DNA from: Datnioides undecimradiatus
Taxonomy: Eukaryota > Chordata > Actinopteri > Lobotiformes > Datnioididae
DNA: 64,000 nt
Direction of reading: 5' to 3'
Assembly: GCA_008933995.1 (NCBI GenBank)
Contig: WARS01000033.1
Span: 9,872,287 to 9,936,286 of the forward strand
This document shows, piece after piece, positions 1 to 11,121 of this stretch. The notes under the pieces are model-generated. The model was not told where the DNA came from, made no database searches, and worked only from the letters and a program-made list of their open reading frames with translations. Made by a program: the position numbers and the translations under genes. Each line of letters starts with the position of its first letter. The first letter of the stretch is position 1.

Positions 1-1479
1 TGTAAACTGAACACCTGTTGGTCGTCATTTACGGTAGAAATGAATCAGTTTTTGACATAAAATTGGAGATTGGAGGTTTTTGCAGGGCACGAATGGGTTT
101 ATATTGTGTGTTCCTATGAGTGTTTATATAGATGGAGTATTTGTGAAATGTTATAGTAAAATATTGGACTGTAACATAGATTTTTATTTTCTATTTTAAT
201 TTTCACACTGATTCTGAGAGACACAGGCGATTTGGAAGCAAAAAAATTGTAAGAGATTGTTTTTTTTGTGTGTGTCTTGTCTTTGTTAAGCCATAAAACA
301 AATGTACCAATTTTTGCTGGAAATGGAGACTCCCTGCTGTTGCTTTTGGTTTGCTCTTTCATTCAGCCACCACTAGATGGCTCCCTATAATCAAGAATTG
401 GATTTTTCATCTCAGCCATTTTCTGTGCAGCAGCAGGCCTCTTCACACAGACGCTGGTCGATTTGAGTTGGATTTGAATTGGGAATGAAGGACGTATATG
501 AGGAACCCGACTGTTCTGCTGCATTTGGACTTTTCAAAGCCTAACTTTCTTATGAAAAACATGTAAAATGCTTTCTAAAGAATTGCTACAATTGATGATT
601 CTACAAAAGGTCTGTACACACTCCGGTAATAAAATACCTTTAAAAAAACATCATTTTGTTCTTGTTGACATTGAGATCATTTTGTGTTTCATGCCAGCCT
701 CGAGGACGCTGCCAGGCACTGTAGACCTCATAAAATTAAAGAGCGTGTGTGTGTGTGAGTATAGAGTTTAATTGTAAGAGAAAATGTCATTCTTCCTCAT
801 GGAAGCAAGTGTGTGTGTGTCTTGAATGTATTAATAAATCCATCTCCCCTGTATTAAAGCGAGCATAATTCAAAGTGTTGCAGAACAAATGGCAGAAGGA
901 TGACGTGCTACATTTATTTGATTTGACAGAAAGCTACATTCAAAGCCTCAGCTCAACGTCCAGCTCTGGAAGCACGTGAGTGTTTCTGTACTCTACTTAC
1001 AAGGACCAAGTGGTCTAACAATGAAAAAACAGCAAGATTATCATCATTAGGACATTCTGAAGAGCTATCATCCCTGATCACACTTCAGAGTGACAGTTTA
1101 AGATTTGGTTAAAGCTGAGCAGATTCTGATGAAAGGGCAAAAACAGAAATTCTGCAATACTGCCTTTTTTTCTTAGCACGTTTCAATTAGTTGTCTTAAG
1201 ATGTTCGCCAACATGAGCAACATGACAATTTTGAAATGACACTCTGACCCAGCATTTGACATAGGTATATACAGTTACACACAGTTTGGTATTGTAGTTA
1301 AACTAGGGAAGACAATACTGTGTGCCTGGGTCTGAGGTTCTATCTCCTCTTTCTGAAAACAGTAAAGAATATTCTTTTGTGTTTTCCTGACAGTTGGCTC
1401 TGTCGGTCATTTGTCAGACATGGCACACATGGTAATGGTCCCCTGTCTGTTTTGGATTTTTTTTAAAAATGGAGACCAT
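1..1479. other. AT-rich non-coding stretch
   Basis: No exon-like frame or recognised repeat is visible. It holds short TG runs near 741-760 and 808-822 and one CTCF-like motif, listed separately. Open frames here are under 90 codons and of random composition. Confidence 0.6.
366..384 (+). promoter_or_regulatory. CTCF-like motif
   Basis: The core CCACTAGATGGC at 370-381 fits the vertebrate CTCF core (CCA, then variable pair, AG, then GGC). Such sites anchor chromatin loops and insulators. Motif match only; occupancy cannot be judged from sequence. The orientation is forward. Confidence 0.35.
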
Positions 1480-1935
1480 TTCTCCCTAACCTTAAACCTG
1501 CAGCAACTGATGCTTTGACCATTTGGGGGTAATGTAAATAAGCTGTAAACACAATATTGCAATATTATGACATGTCACGTTCATGGCAAACATGTTAGCA
1601 AGCAGCCTCCTCACACATTGAGCAGAAACTGAGTAACATTACCATTTTTGTGTCAATGTAAGTCAGCTAGTTACTCCTTTTAGGTCTGTTCTTGCCTCTA
1701 CCAACTGAGGGAAATATCTGGATCTTCAGCCTCTAAATGTTTAAGTGACCTGTTAACCGGTTAGCTCCTAACTTTATCACTGTCTGCTGGCTCAGTAGCA
1801 CACAGAAGTTTTATTGGGGCTTTTTAGCTGAATGCCATTGCCTGATATAGTTGCAAGTGATTTTGCTGTCCAGGGCTGGAAAACCAAAACAACAAACTAA
1901 AGGATGTTAAGCTTTGAAGAGCTAAGAAAGGGTTT
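1480..1935. repeat. Interspersed teleost repeat, unnamed family
   Basis: Phrases such as TTACCATTTTTGTGTCA, AAATATCTGGATCTTCAGCC and GGCTTTTTAGCTGAATG match, from memory, a repeat found many times in percomorph genomes. It has no coding capacity. The ends are not clear, so the coordinates are approximate. It is diverged and looks old. A RepeatMasker run against teleost consensus sequences would settle the family. Confidence 0.5.
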
Positions 1936-2178
1936 CTTACTTAATCAATTGTAGCCTTTTTAATTAAATAGTTTTAGTTGCCTTCATTGTGAAAATTGAT
2001 GGACCTCTAAAATTGCATTGCAGTTCAGTAATTATCTTTTTTTACTGTGTTAAGAGGAATTGTTGGAAAAATGCTGTGTGTCATATGCATGGGCTCAAAT
2101 GACAATCAAGACTCTGAGTGCAACATTTTGTTGCTGCTCAATAGCCACAGTTCAGGCAGATCGCATGTATTATGATTT

Positions 2179-2361
2179 AAAGGACCAATACGTAGTTTTG
2201 GGATCATATACTATTCTATACTATAATCATTACTGAGGTAAATAAACTATAACGTTTGAAAATCTTAGCACCTGATGTCAATTAACTTTGAAATTACTCC
2301 AAACCTGTGCTTTGTGTTGTGGTGGCCTATCTACTTCATTGGGATCAAGGATTGGTCCTTT
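2179..2361. mobile_element. Short non-autonomous DNA element (MITE-like)
   Basis: A 183-bp segment is bounded by a perfect 11-bp inverted repeat: AAAGGACCAAT at 2179-2189 and ATTGGTCCTTT at 2351-2361. The interior is AT-rich and has no open frame. The ends resemble those of an abundant percomorph element that begins AAAGGACCAGTGTGTA, so this may be a shortened relative. I see no clear target-site duplication, so the transposon superfamily is not assigned. A chance inverted repeat is less likely at this length and spacing. Confidence 0.5.
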
Positions 2362-2645
2362 GAAGTGAGTTTAAATCTGGTTAATTTTACTCTATTTTCA
2401 TAGTTTTACTCATAATTTCTCTCAGTTATGATTACTTACTAAAGTTAATGCAGAGTTCTGGGAACATGTCATCATCTCAACAATAAAGTCAGATGATGTT
2501 GACATTTTCCCAGATCACAGTAATAAACTTGATGATGACCGAAACTGTAACAAACTGACCCACATTGAACTGCCCTGGAGTTATCATAAATATCAAATGT
2601 AAGGTGTATAAATCATAATCATCAAGTATTTATGAAAATGTACAA
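2362..2645. other. AT-rich spacer
   Basis: AT-rich sequence between the inverted-repeat element and the GC-rich block. Nothing else is seen in it. Confidence 0.5.
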
Positions 2646-3130
2646 ATTTAACAGGTTCAGTCCACCACGCAGGCCGCACTGAGCCGGCCTTGATGTGGGA
2701 CAGAACCTAGGACTCTGTCCTGTCCTGAGGCTACATGATGGCAGGGCACAAACAAGACCACGGAGTCAGATGGGGGTCAGTTTCCCAGCCATCCAGGGAG
2801 GCTGGGACCTGAGACCTCCTCTGAGGGCGCCCATCTGACGCCTAATCCCCAGGAAATACAGGCAGGTTTCAACCCCCTTCAACCCCCCCTCTCTTTCCTC
2901 CACCCCACCATCCATCTCTCCATCCCTCCCTGCTTCTCCTCGAAGGCAGAAAAGCCCCGTAAATTCAAAGCATCTGTACGGGCAAGGGCCAATCCGAGGG
3001 CTGCCTTTCCCAGAGCCCGCGCAGATGAAATTTTATTCTTTGCACGAAAAAATTACAGGGGGAGGGGGAGAAAAAACAGAAAATAAAGTAAAGCAAACAG
3101 TGGGGGAAGATCAAGGAGGAGAGGAGATGA
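2646..3130. promoter_or_regulatory. Candidate conserved non-coding element
   Basis: GC content rises sharply against both flanks and no repeat is recognised. The block includes a C-rich tract (about 2870-2930), then a CpG-bearing segment (2960-3030), then an AT-rich A-tract segment. No open frame looks coding. The abrupt edges and mixed composition suggest an enhancer-like element. Conservation is inferred and was not measured. Confidence 0.35.
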
Positions 3131-6100
3131 GGGGTAAGGAGCTGGTCATCAGAGATCTGCCCTGCTTTCCAGAGTGTTCATAAGAACAAAGTAATATTAT
3201 GTTCTTTATGGTTGAGAGTCCTGACTGGAGCCTGATAACAACAACAGTCTGCTTGCAACTGCTACCGATTTCGGACTTTTACTTTTGGAGCATTTGTTGT
3301 GGTATTTAGCTCGATGCTGAACACAAAAAAACGGTCAGTTGTAGTAGATTGTGATGGTCCAGCAGAAGACCAACAAGCTTTATGTTTGTTCAAAATTTTA
3401 GAAAACAGACACCAAAATTTATTGAGTGACATTTTTGTAAAGGAAAATTACAATTTTAATACTCAGAAATTCACCCTATTTGTGCAATATTACAAATTAC
3501 TTTCTGTACTCTTTCTAATGTATTCTTTGTGGTAGTTCATCATGTTTGATGGCAAGAAAACCACTGTTACTATATATAGACAACAAGATGATCATTCATA
3601 TTATGATGAATATAGACAGTAACCTTAATTAGAAATAATAATCAAACAATGAAAAATTAGTAAAAATGACCTCATTCGTTTCTGATTATTTTAGTTATAA
3701 TAACAGTAATTTTCATAAACTGACTTTTAATTTTCACAACATACTGTTTTTGAGTTTTGTTTTAAGAAATCAACATATTTTGCTGAGGATGCACACTGTG
3801 ACTTCAATTTACCACTGTCACTGAGAGAAAGTGAATTGTTTTCTAAAAGAGATTAGTATTTATTTGTTGTTTCTGAAGATACTCGTGGTAATGTTCAGTT
3901 TTAATTAATCTTTTCAAGCTCTGAGCAGCTGCTGATATTCCTTTGTGCACTGCTTTGTAGACAGATAAGAGTGTAAATCAACAAGAAGTTGGAAATTCAA
4001 GCAGTTTTTGTGTGCACACTGAATTTTTTGGGTCACTTTTTAATGTGTGAACATGCTAAAATCTAATACCAAACCTATGCTTACAATCAGTATGTTCTGT
4101 GAAGCTGGGACACAGCTCATCTCTAATATCTACAGTGACCCCCTGAGCGTCCCTGGACCACACTTTGAGAAACCTGTGCACCCAACTACTCCTTATGTTA
4201 GAATAAGTTAATAAAAGCCTCCTAAACCCCTCTGCGGTGAATGGTTTTCAAGTCGAGCAGGAAATAAAGCCTCTGTGAAGTATATTTGTGAGCGTGGTTG
4301 GCGTTTTGTGCTCTCGGCGACAGTTAAACAGTAGCCTTTGGTTGTTTTTGGTCATGGCTGAGTTTCATGTGGTCGAGGACAAAGTCGCAATAAGAAACTC
4401 GATAATTTCCAAGAACTCAAGAGATGGATTTACACATGAGCAAAAAAATATTGGATTTGACCTTGTGCGACCCAAATCAGATATTTTGAGAAACCAAGGA
4501 TTCTGAGCTCAAATTAGACCAGATTTAACTAGCATGAGTCATTTATAATGTTAGTTTTGATTTCTTTAGAGTATCAGTTGAGCCATATTTAACCAAATAG
4601 GGACAGTTCCATTCATTGTGTCAAATGTTTGAATAGAAAATCACAGTAAACCTACCAGCTTAAAAGTTTTCTTTCTGCCTCCTCTCTCTCACACATTTCA
4701 CTTTTCTCTTGTCTCCTGCCTGCCAACGCGGCATCAAAACTAAATATAAAAACAGTTCACCTTGGGTTCCCACAAGCAGCCATATTTATAGTAAAAAAAA
4801 GAAATTGTCTCTCTTCTCGTCATGAACTGACATGAAGCATTTTTAGAAAGATTCCACGACATGAAGGGATCAATGCAAACTACATCAGCAAATGTAAATT
4901 TATCAACATCTGTCTCAGTCTCAGGTTATGAGAAAGTGTCAGCTGAATTTTTTAAAGGTGGATGCAATTGTGGTTCTTGGCCCATAATTGCTTTTTCTTG
5001 TGCATTTTGCAACCATATTGCTCCACAGAATGTTGATTTTGGCTGATTTTGCAAAACCACAATCACATTCAAGTATGTTTTTAACGTTCAATGCCAACAG
5101 TTTTAAAAGGCCTCTATAATGTATTTTCTCAATCACATTTTGAATACAAGTGATGGCGTTCGACATGAACACACTGTTCTCTGCCAAGGTTGGAACAATT
5201 CACATGAGAAATTTCTGATTCGCTTTCTGACTTTGCTCCTCTCACTGGTTGGATGTGGGCAGAGCTTTGTTGGGAAAAGTCACATGTTAATCAGATCTGA
5301 TTATCCCACACCGTTCAGTTTAAAGCTGTGGTACTCACTGCTAAACTAAAATAAATAAATAAATAAAATCCTCTTCACAAACACATCCATGACTGTAACC
5401 ATCACTCAACATAAAGAAAGTCTCATAATACTCTTTTTAAAGCTGTTTTTGTGTTTTAATCTAAATTATATAATTGTTATTATAATTATATTAAGTTTAT
5501 TTTTATTATTGCTTATTTAGCTAGATATGTAAAGTTACTTCAGTATGTTTAGGGTTCAGAGTAAGGCAATTAAAACACATAATAAGTTGTACATAAAAGT
5601 ATTATGGTTATGATTTTAATTTAACAAAGCAAGCATGAATCATTGATCTATGCCAGGACATGGTATCTCCAGCATAAGTCAGATGCATTGTATCATATTC
5701 ATTTTGCCAGACTAGAATTTCTATTGGTGAGGGTTCTGCAGATTAATGGTCGACATGACATTTTTTGGATTCCTGCTTTCTACAATGTCACATAGCAACT
5801 TAGATATGGTTAGGGAAAGAAAATGTCAAGATATGTTTGCCGTTAATATTTTGTTTACATTAGGGATGTAAAGTCAACTGGAGGACCTCCACACTTTCCA
5901 GCTCTCTACATAAAGCACACCTTTCTTTCTGCACTAGTGCTTACTAAGATATATATCATAGGGTATTGTAGGGTAATTTCATGAGAAATTTCATGAGACG
6001 CTTTGTACACTCATTCACCACCGTGACCTCAACATTGATTTTACACCTTGTTATAAAGACTATACTACTTCCTACACTGGTGCTGAATGTTGGCCATGAA

Positions 6101-6179
6101 GAATGTGTTGCAGAAATCATCCAATGTGAACCTATTTCCTGGACAGACTGGGCTGGCATTTCAACAGGTTACTAAAAAG
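3131..6179. other. AT-rich non-coding stretch
   Basis: It contains a (TAAA)n tract at about 5348-5368. Short open frames (for example 4288-4506 on the plus strand, 72 codons) show no recognisable domain. No RNA gene is seen. Confidence 0.55.
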
Positions 6180-6930
6180 GAAGCTAAGCAGTGCTCCTAT
6201 GGTGTACCATGAGCCTGTGTCCCTTAATCCCATGATCCACGACCATTAAACAAGGCTAAAGACGGGATATTCAACATCTACCAAACACTGGGAGGGAGAG
6301 AAGGAGCGCCACCTGTCCCCACTGTGTCAACCTTTAGTCCACAAGTCCTGATGGAGCCAGGACGGTCTGTGGCTGCAGCCTCAGAGTGTCAGGAAATAAA
6401 TTGGTTTGGACAATGAAGGCCACTGCCTCTGACGCTCCGCTGTCACGTCGAAAGGGTTAAGTCAGATCCCAGGCTGGCCACATCACACTGTTGGTCCATT
6501 TAGTGCAGGAAACCTGATAGTTTGGTTCCTTTTGATGGCCTGATTCCCAGGCTTAGGAGAATAAATTAAATGCAATCCCCGCCTAGGCCTCAGCTGCAGC
6601 AGCAGGGCATGCTGATTTAGGATTTTCATCTGGGGAGCTTTTCCATCCCTTCCTGCTCTCGTCTTCCACACCCCCACTTCTAGATCCACCCACCACCACC
6701 TCAGCCCCACTGAGGAAAATGGTAAATATGGTTTAAAATATGGCTTTTGTTTGGCCATAATGAAGCCTCAGTACAGCTGTCAGTCACTGCAAAGAGCCAA
6801 AGAAGAAGAAGAAGGATATAACTGCTGCTCAAGAGAATATTCAGAATGTGATCCCCAATGCCCTGTCGCAGTGTGAGGGGCTTTAGTAGAGCCACCAGTC
6901 TTATGGCCAAGGGGCGATGACAAGCCCGTA
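6180..6930. promoter_or_regulatory. Candidate conserved non-coding cluster
   Basis: A roughly 750-bp repeat-free, GC-shifted block lies between AT-rich flanks. It carries TAAT/AATTAAAT homeodomain-type cores near 6560-6570, GC-rich segments at 6300-6480 and 6580-6700, and a GAA run at about 6797-6813. Open frames on the minus strand (6483-6758, 6701-6910) overlap it but match no family. Best read as regulatory sequence. Confidence 0.35.
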
Positions 6931-9239
6931 ATATGTGTTTAGACTACTGATCTGAAAGTCAGTGTCGCCTGTGTCTCTGAGTGGCAGAGCTGTGTTGGGG
7001 TTTTGAGGGATGATGAAACAAGAGCGCATCCCTGTTGTTAAGTGTGTGTTGTAAAGCCACATAATGCCACTGTTGTAGGCCCACAGCCCCGGCTGAAACA
7101 GGCAGAGGAAGAATATGAGATTCAGTGACGGGTTTGGTTATTACCTTGCTAAAAAGAAGCTCATGCATGAGGCCATGTGAGGATGCAATAGAGGGCCAAA
7201 TACTGATTAAAACCAAATCCAAAATCCAATATTGAACAGTAAAACAATATAGATACATAACAAATGTAATATAGAAAATATAGAAAATAACAATAATTGA
7301 AAATAAATATAATAAAATATGCAAACTTTGGGAAAGCTGTCAAAGGGTGCCATACAAACAACCCTCTAGCATCTCCATCTACACAGAGGAAGAAAAAATT
7401 CTTTTTGCTTATCAAACTGAATAGACACTCCTGTGTTTTCACCAGGCTATGGAAGTTCCACAAAATGTGCTACTTTTTTGCATTATTAAAAATATATAGT
7501 ACGATCAAGCATTTCAGGAGTGGACTAAAACTCTTTGTCAAGTCGTTCTCTTGCAAAAACCCTGACTTTGCTCAATAGCGCTGGATCACCCCTTTAATAT
7601 TCTACAGTATAATAATATGTTAATATTACATTTTATCAATAAAAGTTGATAAACTACTAAAATCTCTGGTCTGATCTAGTTTGCTTGGGTGAGTTTCATG
7701 AAAATAAGTATTTACTATGGTTGGAGATCCTCTACAGACTTTGATCCTGAGAAATGGTGACATGCTTGTCAGGCCTCAACTCTGCTCATGATTAACAAGC
7801 CAAAAATAGAACTAAACTGGAGAAACTCAACAGTATCAAATGTTTTATACTTGCCTGTCTTCTCACCATCTCTGCAATATTTGGTTAGAATTTCAATGAC
7901 TTCCTTTTGCCAAAACGACAAGTTGGTTACTTGTTAAAGCGTTCATATCCAGAAGCCATCATTATAAAGCCAGTGTTGGGCTCTCCAACCACCACTACAG
8001 ACAGCCTGTAATGGTTTATACCAAAACAGGGGGTTTTCACACGGAAAGACTGGCACTAAAACTTGTTTGGTTGTCTCGATTAACTGCTCTCTGCATGATT
8101 TCTCATCTGCCACCATATCAGACACTAGGCTGTCTTTTAGGCAAGCTGAGTGGATAGGAGGGTGCTCTGTATTGCAGCTCATCTCTGTGGCAAGAAGGGT
8201 GTATCAACAAAGTCTTTCATAATGTGGCTTTCAGGAGGGGAATTTACATTAGAGTCCAAGCCAGGCACGTTCAATTATGAATATAAATGAGTCATCTAAC
8301 GACAATATAATACGTGTCTGTAAATGGAAACTTAAGTCTTTCATTTCTTCATCTGTCACAAACATGGCCCATGCGCTGCTCATCCTGTGTGATACATGAG
8401 CAACAGTGGGTGGTCCCTGCATCGCCTTCATCCACAGTTTGGTGAGCAGTCAAACCGGAACAGAATTTCATTACAATGGAATAAAGCAAGACCAGTTTTG
8501 TCCACTGAGGACACTGAGCCTCTGGCTTTTACTGAAGTGCAAAGAATGCTGACCAAGTACATTTCCAGTTTTAGTATCTTTCTGTTTCCTTTTACTTACT
8601 TACAGTGCGCTTTATGTGTACAGTTTTATAAACAAAGTCTCAACAATATGAATCATCCAAAAGACAACACAGAACAAATAAACTGATCAGTTTTTCAATG
8701 TGTGTGTGTTTTGTTCCTTCCTGGACATAAAAGGTTTTCACTCAACAAATCCGCGAGCAGTTGATGTTTGGATCCTCCAAAATAAACTTTACCTCACATT
8801 TGATAACAATCTAATGACCATAAACTTTAATACTGGCTTAAATACACAGTTAAGACAAATCTGGAACCATCACTTAGCTTTGTCATGCTTGGTAAATTAG
8901 CTTAACCTTTCAGTTTTAGCGCTTGTTTGAACAGGTTACGCTAATGACTGTCCCATTTAGACGTAATCCAGGATTGTATCCACATACAGAAAACCTTATA
9001 TATGCAAGTTTTTCATGTGGGAACGAACAAATGCTTTTTTTCTTGACACCCAGCTGCTTTTGAGATTGTGGCAGGTTTCTGAAAAGGTTTTAAACACCCA
9101 AGGATTTTGCAACCAAAGGCTTCAGTAACCAACTGCTTTTTAACAAGACCAACAGTCTGACCGATGTTCAATTACACCCTGAAATTCTAACATAATGTTT
9201 GGAACAAACATACTGACGTTTATGCTATTTGTAGAGCCT
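6931..9239. other. Non-coding stretch
   Basis: AT-rich sequence with overlapping short frames on both strands, including a 121-codon minus-strand frame at 6959-7324 whose AT-rich, leucine/isoleucine/tyrosine-heavy reading is typical of random AT-rich DNA. No recognised repeat, RNA or exon. Confidence 0.5.
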
Positions 9240-9335
9240 TATTACTGCTGGGATCAAATATGTCATGTTTGTCCTGAGGGTGGCGCTACAGGAAAGGCCG
9301 TGGGGTCATTAAAATCAAACCTGTCAAAAAAGTCA
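9240..9335. repeat. Fragment of GTGGCGCTA-type teleost repeat
   Basis: The stretch with GGTGGCGCTACAGGAAAGGC followed by a GGGGTCATTAAAATCA-like phrase resembles a common fish repeat in which a 'gtggcgctagaggaaaagtcagggg' phrase precedes 'accaaagtca'. It is the same family as the clearer copy at 25322-25500. Only a short piece can be aligned by eye. Confidence 0.4.
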
Positions 9336-10593
9336 TGTACAGATAGTTTGTCTTTCTTCTCATGAGCAAGATACACCAATTAAGCTGAAATCATCAGTCT
9401 GAAAGAAGTATGAAATTTAAATCTGATATTTAAATTAACACAGACTCTAGAGCTAAAATGGCGTAACGCAAAAGTTATAGTCCGCTGACCTCATCACCAT
9501 GGCTTTTAAACTGGGGTTTTAGATTTTAGGATTTTTATTGGTATGTTTTGGCAGGGCCAAAAAACTGCAGTTTGTAAAGTTAGTTAAAAAAAAAATTCCC
9601 ATTCTGACTGCGGCCTCAGGGTCCATGCAGGTCGTGTGAAATTTTACTCTTTGGTAACATTTTTTGGAATTATACATGCCCGCATTGATTATGCTGATGC
9701 ACAAACTCGCATGTCTTCCTGTACAGGTAGCATTGATCACACTGAAATTGATTCACGAACGTTTGAGAGAGTTCCGGGGAACCAGGAAAACTCCTACGAG
9801 AAAACAACACCAAAAACATTTTCTTGAAATAAACCAAATAACCTTAAGTGGTATCATATCACAATGATGTTCATCATAGTGTTATCCTTTTTAAATAATA
9901 TCTTATCCAAAATATATATATTTTTAATTACTCACTATTTGATGAATAATGTTACTATATATAATAGTAATAATACTATTTTTAAATCTTGCCTTTACTG
10001 CCTTCCAGTGGTTTAACTTTTCAGCGTGCTACAAGTATTAGTGTAGACGTTGGGACGTCGTTACAGGTGCAACAAAGCCATCAGAGGTCTCATCAGAGGT
10101 GAAAACTAAAAACTGTAAACTTTAAACCAGGGAGATTAACATTAATTATCTTATTTGTAATTTTGAGTCGTATCATAAATAATATCACTGTTGCTAAAAT
10201 GTTCCTATTGTTATAATGACACTGAATCCTGTTTTATTACCACAAGGTCTCAGTGTCAAATTTAATGGAAATTATTTCTGTAGCTGCCTAATTGCAGTTG
10301 ATTTGTTGCTGTCATTTGGGGGTCATTCTGAAACAATATTACTGAAATACAGGTTAGGTGTTGAAATAATAGACAACAACAATGACGGGTGAATTTCTCC
10401 TCATGGGAACAGGACAGCAGGTCGGGTAATGCATCACTGGACAGTTGTAAAATTGCTTTCATTGGTCTTGCCGGGGGCTTAGGTTTAGACTGAGGTTATT
10501 CAAAGCTCATACATCTCCAGACACACTCATATTCACACACACAGGGACTACACGCACAAGATCTTTGTCCCTTCATACACACGTGCACGCACA

Positions 10594-10595
<2 letters not shown>
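9336..10595. other. AT-rich non-coding stretch
   Basis: No exon or RNA gene is seen. It ends in the imperfect CA-rich lead-in to the microsatellite that follows. Confidence 0.5.

Positions 10596-10645
<50 letters not shown>
10596..10645. repeat. (CA)25 microsatellite
   Basis: An uninterrupted 50-bp CA dinucleotide run, preceded by imperfect CA/CG-containing sequence from about 10536. Confidence 0.97.
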
Positions 10646-10648
<3 letters not shown>

Positions 10649-11121
10649 TCTATCTCTTTGTCTACAGGGTTAATCTGAGGGCCAGATCAAAGGGTCAGGT
10701 CCAGGAGATAAACTCCGGCCCTGGAGGTTCCAGTCCCCTTCTCTCTGTATATCTGCAAATCATTAAGCTCAAGGTGATTCACGGCAGCTCAGTTAGTAGC
10801 CCCAGAGGATTCTGGGCCAGATAGAAGAGGATTTGTCCGAGCCATTGCTGTCGACCCTGCTGCCACTCATACTGACGTTACTCCGTCGCTCAGCTTTGAG
10901 CACCTGCATGCTCCAAACCAGACATGAGAGCCACTCAAGACACCCCTAGAGATAAAAGACCCTTCACCCCTGACAGGATGGGATCTTGCTGAAAACACAC
11001 CATGCAAATTATACTCTCTCCCTGCTTTGTATGAAGGATCTCCACGAAGGAATCCTTTTGAAAAAGCCAAATATTTAGCTGGTTGAATGTCTGGAGGGTT
11101 TATTAAGCAGAAAATTTTCAA
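10646..11121. promoter_or_regulatory. Candidate conserved non-coding element
   Basis: A GC-shifted, repeat-free block directly downstream of the (CA)n run. It includes a TCF/LEF-type core and an adjacent AGGGTCA nuclear-receptor half-site (10684-10697), plus CpG-bearing sequence at 10830-10900. The overlapping 84-codon minus-strand frame has no family resemblance. Enhancer role is inferred. Confidence 0.38.
10684..10697 (+). promoter_or_regulatory. TCF/LEF-like site with nuclear-receptor half-site
   Basis: AGATCAAAGG (10684-10693) fits the TCF/LEF consensus, the DNA-binding end of Wnt signalling. The overlapping AGGGTCA is a nuclear-receptor half-site. Motif match only. Confidence 0.3.

Noticed and set aside
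4288-4506. 72-codon frame with a plausible internal start (MAEFHVVEDKVAIRN)
   Set aside because: No family recognised and no splice-site support; length within chance.
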